In this document: piece by piece, positions 58,152-64,000 of the stretch | Layout of the letters: the number at the start of each line of letters is the position of its first letter | Numbering within the stretch: position 1 is the first letter of the stretch | Origin: Streptomyces sp. SDr-06 | GTDB lineage: Bacteria; Actinomycetota; Actinomycetes; Streptomycetales; Streptomycetaceae | Reading direction: 5' to 3' | NCBI RefSeq assembly: GCF_003324565.1 | Contig: NZ_QOLA01000015.1 | Coordinates: forward strand, 62,001 to 126,000 | DNA length: 64,000 bases | The notes under the pieces: model-generated | Database searches by the model: none | What the model was told of the DNA's origin: nothing | Seen by the model: only the letters and a program-made list of their open reading frames with translations | Made by a program: the position numbers and the translations under genes

Positions 58152-58919
58152 TTGAAAGTTCGCCTGCTCGGGCCCCTTGAATTGACCGACGGACACATCA
58201 CGTTCAAGGTACCCGGTGAAAAGCTCAGGGCGCTCGTGGCCGCACTCGCCCTTTCGCCCAACCGTCCCGTCTCACGCAACGACCTCATCGACGAACTGTG
58301 GGGCGAGGATCTCCCACGGAATGCCGAGAACTCCCTTCAGGGCCATGTGGCCCGGCTCCGTCGTGTCATCGAATCCCGCACGGGCCACGACGGTCTTCGG
58401 GAACTCGTGCGCACCTCCAGCTTCGGCTACGCCCTGGCACTCCCGGAGTGCGACGTGGACGCCACCCTGTTCGAGTCGCTGGTGCGGGAGGCGACGTCGG
58501 CGGGTTCCGGTGACCCCGACCGGGTGGTGCGGCTGCTGACCGAGGCACTCGCGCTGTGGCGCGGGCCCGCGCTGCTCGACGCCGGGCAGGGACTGATCAG
58601 CCGCATGGCGTACACCCGGCTCACCGAGATCCGGCTCACCGCGTACGAGCACCTCTTCGACGCCGAACTCACCCGGGGGCTGCACCGCGAAGTCGTCACG
58701 GAACTCCAGCAGTTGCACGCCCAGTACCCCTTGCGGGAGCGGTTCTGCGAGCAGCTCATCACCGCCCTGTACCGCTCGGGACGCCAGGCAGAGGCGCTGG
58801 ACGCCTACCACCGCACCCGTCGGCGGCTCTCGCACCACCTGGGTCTGGAGCCCGGTGAGGCGCTGCGCGCCAGGTTCCAGGGCATCCTGCGCCAGGAGCC
58901 GGTGCCTGCCGGGCACTGA
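58152..58919 (+). CDS. SARP-family pathway activator
   Basis: A 255-residue Streptomyces antibiotic regulatory protein. The N-terminal OmpR-like winged helix begins MKVRLLGPLELTDGHITFKV and includes VSRNDLIDELWGEDLPRNAE with SLQGHVARLRRVIE. The C-terminal BTAD domain has ALALWRGPALLDAGQGLISR, LHREVVTELQQLHAQYPLRE, RFCEQLITALYRSGRQAEAL and AYHRTRRRLSHHLGLEPG. It ends after BTAD with no NB-ARC, so it is the small class. The TTG start has GGGGGAAG upstream. SARP-type heptamers at 60007-60035 are in front of the reductase gene and are its likely target. A pathway-specific activator of the cluster to the right. Confidence 0.95.
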   Translation: MKVRLLGPLELTDGHITFKVPGEKLRALVAALALSPNRPVSRNDLIDELWGEDLPRNAENSLQGHVARLRRVIESRTGHDGLRELVRTSSFGYALALPECDVDATLFESLVREATSAGSGDPDRVVRLLTEALALWRGPALLDAGQGLISRMAYTRLTEIRLTAYEHLFDAELTRGLHREVVTELQQLHAQYPLRERFCEQLITALYRSGRQAEALDAYHRTRRRLSHHLGLEPGEALRARFQGILRQEPVPAGH

Positions 58920-58948
58920 GTTGTGCGACAGGGACAACAGGCTTTATT

Positions 58949-59941
58949 TCAAAGGGAGTTGGTGACGCGCAACAGCCGCCAGATGGCGCCCGCCCGGGCC
59001 CTGCCCTGGAAGGCCAGGTACTCGGGCAGGACCAGGTGCGGCGCCCATTTCTGCTTGTACGCCAGCTGGCTCGCGGCGGGGTACACCTTCTCGCCGTGTG
59101 CGGCGAGCTGCCGCAGGAACCAGGCCGTGGGCCGGCTGGCCGAAGGCGCCTCGTGCTCGGGCGCGAGGCCGGTGAACGGGGTGAAGCCGAGGTGCAGCCA
59201 CTCGGCGCCCTCCGCACGGAAGGTCTCCACGGCCGTCAGGTTGATCGCCTCCAAAAGGCCCGGGGCGGACCGCGGCACCCGGCGGCTGAGGTCGTGCAGC
59301 AGCCCGGGGCGGCGGCCGAAGGCGGGCGCGTACGAGATGTAGGCGACCGGTTCGCCCGCGATCCGCCCGGCGAACAGCCTGCGGTGGGCCTGCCCCGGCC
59401 CGCCCAGCTGGCCCACGAGGAACTCGATCTCCTTGACGTGCCGCCCCTTGCCCCGCAGCCACTGCCGGTCGATGGCCCGCACCGCGTCGGCCATCGCCTC
59501 GTACGGCTCCTCGGACACGGTGAGTCCGCTGCGGCGCGCCCGGGAGACCTTGTTGCGCAGTTTCACGAAACGCGAGCCCTTGAGCCCGAATTCGGTGAGG
59601 CGCAGGGAGTACGAGGCGCCGACCTGATTCACAGTGAATCCACAGCGCGCGTAGAGGGAGACGTCCTCGCTCTGCAACTGGACGGCCGCGACGGTTGAAC
59701 GGCGTGCCCGCGCGAAGTCGAGGAAATCACGCAGGAGTTCCTCCCGCGCACCCTCCGGCGCGAAGACCCCGCCGAACTGCATCAGATACCGCCCCGCACT
59801 CCGATAGGCGATCACACCCGCCCTTCCCGGCACGGTGAAGTACTCGTTTCCCGTATTCATCGCCAGAAACGCGCTGGGATGGTCCGCGTGGTCCTGCAGT
59901 TCCTTCAGTACGCCGTCCATGGCAAGGACATGACCGGTCAT
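58949..59941 (-). CDS. DUF2156 (MprF C-terminal-like) aminoacyl transferase
   Basis: A 330-residue protein of the phosphatidylglycerol lysyltransferase C-terminal family (double GNAT fold). It has FLAMNTGNEYFTVPGRAGVI, AYRSAGRYLMQFGGVFAPEG, the RxKV-type FVKLRNKVSRARRSGLTVSE, RLFAGRIAGEPVAYISYAPA, APGLLEAINLTAVETFRAEG and EWLHLGFTPFTGLA. MprF uses aminoacyl-tRNA to modify lipids, but here the membrane flippase part is absent. A soluble enzyme of this kind in a cluster may transfer an amino acid from tRNA to a small amine, as reported for VlmA of valanimycin synthesis (recalled, not checked). The ATG has GGGGAGGAG upstream. It is divergent from the acyl reductase operon. Confidence 0.85.
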   Translation of the reverse strand: MTGHVLAMDGVLKELQDHADHPSAFLAMNTGNEYFTVPGRAGVIAYRSAGRYLMQFGGVFAPEGAREELLRDFLDFARARRSTVAAVQLQSEDVSLYARCGFTVNQVGASYSLRLTEFGLKGSRFVKLRNKVSRARRSGLTVSEEPYEAMADAVRAIDRQWLRGKGRHVKEIEFLVGQLGGPGQAHRRLFAGRIAGEPVAYISYAPAFGRRPGLLHDLSRRVPRSAPGLLEAINLTAVETFRAEGAEWLHLGFTPFTGLAPEHEAPSASRPTAWFLRQLAAHGEKVYPAASQLAYKQKWAPHLVLPEYLAFQGRARAGAIWRLLRVTNSL

Positions 59942-60006
59942 CGAAGCTCCTCCCCTGGTCCCGCGAATCCTCGCACCGCACCCCGTCGAATTCCCTGACG
60001 CGGGCG

Positions 60007-60049
60007 TCTCAGTGCCGTCTCAGGTGCTTCTCAGGCCGCCCTGGAAAAT
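60007..60049 (+). promoter_or_regulatory. SARP-box promoter: three heptamers and a -10
   Basis: The heptamers TCTCAGT (60007), TCTCAGG (60018) and TCTCAGG (60029) are direct repeats with exactly 4-bp spacers (11-bp period). Eight bases after the last lies GAAAAT (60044-60049) as a -10. This is the known geometry of SARP-activated promoters. It drives the acyl reductase operon starting at 60114. Confidence 0.85.
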
Positions 60050-60113
60050 TGACCGCGAAACATTCAGGCAATTCCGCCGCGCACCACGGGGCGGACATAC
60101 ACGGGGGCCTCGC

Positions 60114-61784
60114 GTGACCGGAATATCAGCGAAATCGCGTGCACTGCTTCATCCCGACGACGTGCTGCTCGCCCGGGGAGCGCGTTCCTACGGTTCGTAC
60201 GTGGCGGGCAGGAGTGTGCCGGGCGAGGAGTGGGTGTACGTCGTCGATGCGGCGGCCCTGCTCGACGACGCGTTCACCAGCCTCACGCTCAAGCGGAAGC
60301 TGGAGAAGGGCTGGACGCCGATCGGGCCGCTGCCCGACTGTGTCGTCGCCCGCGTCGCCAAGGCTTCCGCCGCCACGGTCGAGGAAGCGCTCTCAGCCGC
60401 TGCGGGCGCCGCCGCCGAGTGGGGTGCGATGCCCTTGGACGTACGCCTCGACGAAGTCTGCACCCGGCTGCGCGAGCGGATCGCCGAGCGCACCGACGAG
60501 ATCATCGAGGTGCTCGTCCAGGAGGGCCATCCGCTGGCGCTCGCCCGCTGGGAGGTGTCCGGGATGCTCCAGTGCTGGAGCCCGGAGTCGATCGCCTTCT
60601 ACCACTCCCAGATGATCCAGGAATTCCGGCACGGGGTGCGCGAGATCTCCGTGCGGCGCCGCCCGGACGGGGTGGTCTGCCTCAACCCGCCGCAGAACGC
60701 GCCCATGGCCAGCGCCCTGCTCGGGGTGTACTCGATCTTCGCGGGCAACGCCCTGGTGGTGCGGGCGCCGCGCAGCGGCCCGCTCGGCGTGATGTACGCG
60801 CTCCAGGAACTGGTCGCCCCCGTGCTGGACGAGGTGGGCGCGCCGCCCGGCACGCTCGGTGTGGTGTGCGGCGACCCGGGGCCGATGCTGAACACCTGGC
60901 TGGCCAGTGAGCACGTCGACGACATCATGTACTTCGGCGCCAGCGAGAGCGGTCTGCGGTTCCAGGAGCGCTGCATCGCCGCCGGAAAGAAGCCGATCCT
61001 CGAACTCGCCGGCAACGACATCGTGACGGTCTGGAAGGACGCCGATGTCGAACTCGCCGCCGAGGCGCTGACCGAGGGTTTCTACGGCTCGGGCCAGCTC
61101 TGCATGATTCCCAACCAGGTGGTCGCCCACCCCGAGGTCGCCGACGTCCTGGTGGCCGAACTGGTCCGGCAGGCTCAGCGGATCAGGCCCGGTCGCGCGG
61201 CCGACGAGGGGGTGCTGCTGACCCCGGTGCTGCGCAACGAGAAGTTCTTCGCGTGCCTCGACGACGCCCTGGCCCACGGCGCCGAACTGGTCTGCGGCGG
61301 CCACGCGATGCAGCTCGACGGAGCCCGCGACGCCAACGGCATCTTCCTGGAGCCGACGGTGGTCCGGGTGGACGGGCTCGCACAGGCACGGCGGGTGCAG
61401 GCGGTGCGGCACGAGACGTTCTTCCCGCTGCTCCCGGTCGTCGTGGCCGAACCGGCCCCGGACGAGGAGCTGTTGGCGTCGTTCATCGACTTCGTGAACA
61501 CCAACTGGTACGGCCTGCGCAATTCGCTGTGGGCCCGGGACCGCGCGGTCGTCGACCGGTTCGTGGCCCGGGTCACCGAGGGCGGCCTGCTCAAGGTCAA
61601 CGACTCGCACATCGGCTTCCTGCCCTATCTGCCCTCGCACGGCGGCACCGGACTGACCGGCGGCGTGTTCGGCGAGGCCAACTACCCGATGCTGCGCACC
61701 ACCCATGTCCAGGGCGTGAGCGTGGCACCCGGCGGCATCCGGCCGCGCGACGCCGTGTTCGGCACCGACAGCAGCGCGGCCTGA
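60114..61784 (+). CDS. Aldehyde dehydrogenase-fold acyl reductase
   Basis: A 556-residue protein of the aldehyde dehydrogenase superfamily with the catalytic Cys in GFYGSGQLCMIPNQVVAHPE (about 330) and the Glu motif KPILELAGNDIVTVW (about 297). The NAD(P)-site helix region is CLNPPQNAPMASALLGVYSI with GDPGPMLNTW. The N-terminal 130 residues are extra relative to simple dehydrogenases and recall LuxC/acyl-CoA reductase-like enzymes that make aldehydes from thioesters. The GTG at 60114 follows GGGGG; the frame is open to 60012 but that would place the start inside the SARP boxes. It is the first gene of the operon with the dehydrogenase and aminotransferase. Confidence 0.82.
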   Translation: MTGISAKSRALLHPDDVLLARGARSYGSYVAGRSVPGEEWVYVVDAAALLDDAFTSLTLKRKLEKGWTPIGPLPDCVVARVAKASAATVEEALSAAAGAAAEWGAMPLDVRLDEVCTRLRERIAERTDEIIEVLVQEGHPLALARWEVSGMLQCWSPESIAFYHSQMIQEFRHGVREISVRRRPDGVVCLNPPQNAPMASALLGVYSIFAGNALVVRAPRSGPLGVMYALQELVAPVLDEVGAPPGTLGVVCGDPGPMLNTWLASEHVDDIMYFGASESGLRFQERCIAAGKKPILELAGNDIVTVWKDADVELAAEALTEGFYGSGQLCMIPNQVVAHPEVADVLVAELVRQAQRIRPGRAADEGVLLTPVLRNEKFFACLDDALAHGAELVCGGHAMQLDGARDANGIFLEPTVVRVDGLAQARRVQAVRHETFFPLLPVVVAEPAPDEELLASFIDFVNTNWYGLRNSLWARDRAVVDRFVARVTEGGLLKVNDSHIGFLPYLPSHGGTGLTGGVFGEANYPMLRTTHVQGVSVAPGGIRPRDAVFGTDSSAA

Positions 61785-61794
61785 GGAGGACCCG

Positions 61795-62928
61795 ATGCGT
61801 TCGACCCAACGAGCCGCCGAGGTCTGCGAGGCCTTCCTGCCCGGACTGCTCGGCAAGCTGGCGGACGTCCCGATGGCCGAACTGGAGGCGCCGGGCAGCC
61901 CGGCCATCGCCCACTTCAAGGCGTGCGGCGGCCCGGCCCTGGTGATTCCGCGGGCGTACCAGGGTGCCGGTGCCACGCCGATGGAAGCGCTCTCAGTGGT
62001 GCGGGCCATCGCGGCGCTCTCGCCGTCGCTGGCCGTGGGCACCACCATGCACCACTTCTCGGTGGCGACCCTGTTCACGCTCGCCGACAGCATCCAGAGC
62101 AGCGGCATGGAGTGGGCCCTGCTCGAAGGAATCGCCGAGCAGGGGCTCCTGGTCTCCTCCGGCTTCGCCGAGGGACGGCCGGGCCAGGGCATCCTGTCGC
62201 CGACGATGACCGCGGCCAAGGCCGACGGCGGCTATCGCGTCAGCGGCTCCAAGAAGCCGTGCAGCCTGGCGCACTCCATGGACCTGCTCACGGCGTCCGT
62301 GGCCCTGCCCACCGACTCCGGCACCGAGATGGCGGTGCTCCTCGTGCCGCGCGCGACGCCGGGCCTCACCGTCCACCCGTTCTGGAAGAGCTGGGCGCTC
62401 GCGGGCGCCGAGAGTGACGAGGTGCGCCTGACCGACGCGTTCGTGGACGAACAGCTGGTGGTGCGGCCCGAGTTGGGGGACACCGGCGAACTGGACGAGC
62501 TCCAGACGGTCGGCTTCATCTGGTTCGAGCTGCTGATCTCGGCCTCGTACCTGGGCATGGCGGGCGCCCTGGTCGACCGGGCCCACGCCTCCGGCCGGGG
62601 CAGCACCGGCGACCGCGCCGAACTCTTCACGACGTACGAGAGCGCCGGACTTCTCCTGGAGGGCGTGGCGCGGATGCTCGGGGACCGCGAACACGCGAAC
62701 GAGGCGCTCGCCAAGACCCTGGTGGCGCGGTACGCGGCCCAGGACGCCCTCGGCCGGGCCGTGCGGCTCGCGGTCGAGATGCTCGGCGGCATGGCGTTCG
62801 TCGGCTCGTCCGACGTGGCCTATCTCGCCGCGGTCTCGCACGGGCTCTCCTTCCACCCGCCGTCCCGGGCGAGCTTCGCCGCGCCCTACCTCGACCATGT
62901 CGACGGCCGCCCGCTGCGGCTGTCCTGA
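61795..62928 (+). CDS. Acyl-CoA dehydrogenase-family flavoprotein
   Basis: A 377-residue protein of the acyl-CoA dehydrogenase fold. The N-terminal helical domain is VIPRAYQGAGATPMEALSVV with LSPSLAVGTTMHHFSVATLF. The FAD-binding middle strand region is LVSSGFAEGRPGQGILSPTM and GYRVSGSKKPCSLAHSMD. The C-terminal helices include ALAKTLVARYAAQDALGRAV and EMLGGMAFVGSSDVAYLAAV. It could introduce a double bond into a fatty chain or act as an N- or C-oxygenase-like relative. The ATG follows GAGGAGG and lies 10 bp after the reductase stop, so it belongs to one operon. Confidence 0.88.
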   Translation: MRSTQRAAEVCEAFLPGLLGKLADVPMAELEAPGSPAIAHFKACGGPALVIPRAYQGAGATPMEALSVVRAIAALSPSLAVGTTMHHFSVATLFTLADSIQSSGMEWALLEGIAEQGLLVSSGFAEGRPGQGILSPTMTAAKADGGYRVSGSKKPCSLAHSMDLLTASVALPTDSGTEMAVLLVPRATPGLTVHPFWKSWALAGAESDEVRLTDAFVDEQLVVRPELGDTGELDELQTVGFIWFELLISASYLGMAGALVDRAHASGRGSTGDRAELFTTYESAGLLLEGVARMLGDREHANEALAKTLVARYAAQDALGRAVRLAVEMLGGMAFVGSSDVAYLAAVSHGLSFHPPSRASFAAPYLDHVDGRPLRLS

Positions 62929-62942
62929 AGGAGGTGGACACC

Positions 62943-64000
62943 ATGACGGTCACGACCCCGCCGACCGGGGAACTGCCCGGCCGCGAGGCACTGGGACGCC
63001 TGTACCGGGCCCGGCTCAGCAAGGGCAGGGCGACGCTCGGCGAGCTGTTCGGCGGGCACGTGGAGGTGGCCTCCGAGGGGGCCTGGGTCACCACGGCCGA
63101 GGGACGCAGGTTCCTCAACTGCGGCGGTTACGGTGTCTTCCTCACCGGAGCGAAACACCCCACGGTGCTGCGCCACGTGCGCGAACAGCTGGAGCACCAT
63201 CCGGTGGCGACCCGCCTGTTCATGGAGCCCCAGGTGGCACTCGCCGCCGAGGCCCTGGTGTCGGTGGCCCCGCCCGGCCTCGAGCGGGTGCACTTCGCGG
63301 GCTCGGGCGCCGAAGCGGTGGAGGCCGCGATCAAGGTGGCCCGCACCCGCGGCAGGACCCGGCTGATCTCGATGGCGGACGGCTACCACGGCAAGACGAT
63401 GGGAGCGCTCAGCCTCACCGGCAAGGACGTCTTCCAGGACCCGTTCCGCCCGCTGCTGCCCTCGGCCAGCCATGTGCCGTACGGCGACGCGGAGGCGCTG
63501 CGCAAGGAGCTCGCCGCCTGCCCGGGCGAGGCGTGCGTCTTCGTCGAACCGGTGCAGGGCGAGGCTGGGGTCGTCATTCCGCCGCCCGGCTATCTGGGCA
63601 CGGTGGAGAGCATGTGCCGGGAGTACGGCGCGCTGCTCGCGGTCGACGAGATCCAGACCGGTCTCGGACGGCTCGGCACCTGGTGGGGCTGCGGCCCCGA
63701 GGGGGTGCGCCCCGATCTGCTGCTCGTCGGGAAGGGCCTCAGCGGCGGCGTGGTGCCGGTGTCCGCGGTGCTCGCGACGCCGGAGGTGTTCGAGGCCTTC
63801 GACCGCGACCCGTACCTGCACACCTCGACGTTCTCCGGCGCGCCGCTCGCGATGGCCGCCGCGCGCGGGGCGATCGCGGCGCTGCGCGAGGACAACCTGG
63901 TCGGGCGGGCCCGGGTGCTCGGCGACGAGATCCTCCGGGTGGTGGGCCGCATCGTGCGCGGCCACTACGGACCGGCCGTGCGGGAGGTGCGCGGGCGCGG
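62943..64000 (+). CDS. Class-III aminotransferase, 3' end outside the window
   Basis: At least 352 residues; the gene runs off the right edge. It starts at an ATG with a perfect AAGGAGGTG 6 nt upstream, 14 bp after the dehydrogenase stop. Class-III signatures are present: FLNCGGYGVFLTGAKHPTVL, VHFAGSGAEAVEAAIKVART, ISMADGYHGKTMGALSLTG, CVFVEPVQGEAGVVIPPPGY, LLAVDEIQTGLGRLGTWW (Asp about 234) and LLLVGKGLSGGVVPVSAVLA (PLP-binding Lys about 265). It could aminate the aldehyde made by the upstream reductase to a primary amine. As the last visible gene of the SARP-linked operon it shows that the cluster continues to the right. Confidence 0.93.
   Translation, partial: MTVTTPPTGELPGREALGRLYRARLSKGRATLGELFGGHVEVASEGAWVTTAEGRRFLNCGGYGVFLTGAKHPTVLRHVREQLEHHPVATRLFMEPQVALAAEALVSVAPPGLERVHFAGSGAEAVEAAIKVARTRGRTRLISMADGYHGKTMGALSLTGKDVFQDPFRPLLPSASHVPYGDAEALRKELAACPGEACVFVEPVQGEAGVVIPPPGYLGTVESMCREYGALLAVDEIQTGLGRLGTWWGCGPEGVRPDLLLVGKGLSGGVVPVSAVLATPEVFEAFDRDPYLHTSTFSGAPLAMAAARGAIAALREDNLVGRARVLGDEILRVVGRIVRGHYGPAVREVRGR

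Noticed and set aside
60393..62219. A 608-residue reverse frame through the acyl reductase and dehydrogenase genes
   Set aside because: It crosses two well-supported genes and has no recognisable motif.
62886..63965. A 359-residue reverse frame near the right edge
   Set aside because: The opposite strand encodes a class-III aminotransferase with all signature residues and a perfect ribosome site.

Overview
The window is high-GC actinobacterial DNA that reads as a Streptomyces chromosome. The evidence is the strong G/C third-position bias, GTG and TTG starts with GGAGG-type ribosome sites, a two-domain chaplin, an Rpf-LysM-M23 wall hydrolase, a SARP activator, a DUF574 methyltransferase, a Zn-ribbon SDR and many genes linked by ATGA overlaps. 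No rRNA, CRISPR array or intact insertion sequence is present. One tRNA, tRNA-Pro(GGG), lies at 42.6 kb.

Layout. 0-9.9 kb: the 5' end of a wax-ester synthase/DGAT, a PAS-GAF-SpoIIE phosphatase, an unrecognised DNA-binding-like protein, a lipoprotein, an S9 peptidase, an unrecognised 57-residue gene with its own terminator, an HD-domain oxygenase-like protein and a Zn-ribbon SDR. 10-20 kb: a secreted GH92 mannosidase under a LacI-type operator, a Clp-N-only protein with a small HTH protein and paired operators, an FhuF-like protein, a DMT transporter, the Rpf hydrolase, 6-phosphogluconate dehydrogenase, and panD-GNAT-racemase. 20.1-21.9 kb is decayed: an ORF stopped by an apparent amber codon and the remnant of an MFS efflux gene. 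22-26 kb: DoxX, then a BlaI/M56 pair divergent from a DedA-PAP2-PAP2 operon across two BlaI-type palindromes. 26-31 kb: a polysaccharide deacetylase-like lipoprotein, an SPFH/NAD-kinase-like pair and a methyltransferase. 31-40 kb: a phosphoesterase-MFS-TolB-like operon, a P450, a leaderless binding-protein homologue, the chaplin, a rhomboid-like protein and MgtC. 40.7-47.4 kb: PucR with a 25-bp palindrome, tRNA-Pro, DUF309, lutABC and a second P450. 47.5-53.9 kb: aldolase and SIS isomerase divergent from a DeoR regulator (an amino-sugar or tagatose-type branch), TetR divergent from PAP2-DMT across a 38-bp palindrome, and a quinone/acrylyl-CoA reductase. 54-57.7 kb: a secreted GH31 glucosidase and a repeat-rich membrane protein.

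From 58.1 kb to the right edge a biosynthetic gene cluster begins: a SARP activator, a DUF2156 (MprF C-terminal-like) transferase, an aldehyde-dehydrogenase-type acyl reductase, an acyl-CoA dehydrogenase and a class-III aminotransferase that runs off the window. Three heptamers at exact 11-bp spacing, followed after 8 bp by a -10-like box, lie in front of the reductase. This is the textbook architecture of a SARP target. The enzyme set suits making an alkyl- or alkenylamine from a fatty acyl precursor and joining it to an aminoacyl unit, as in valanimycin/azoxy-type pathways. That product class is an inference.
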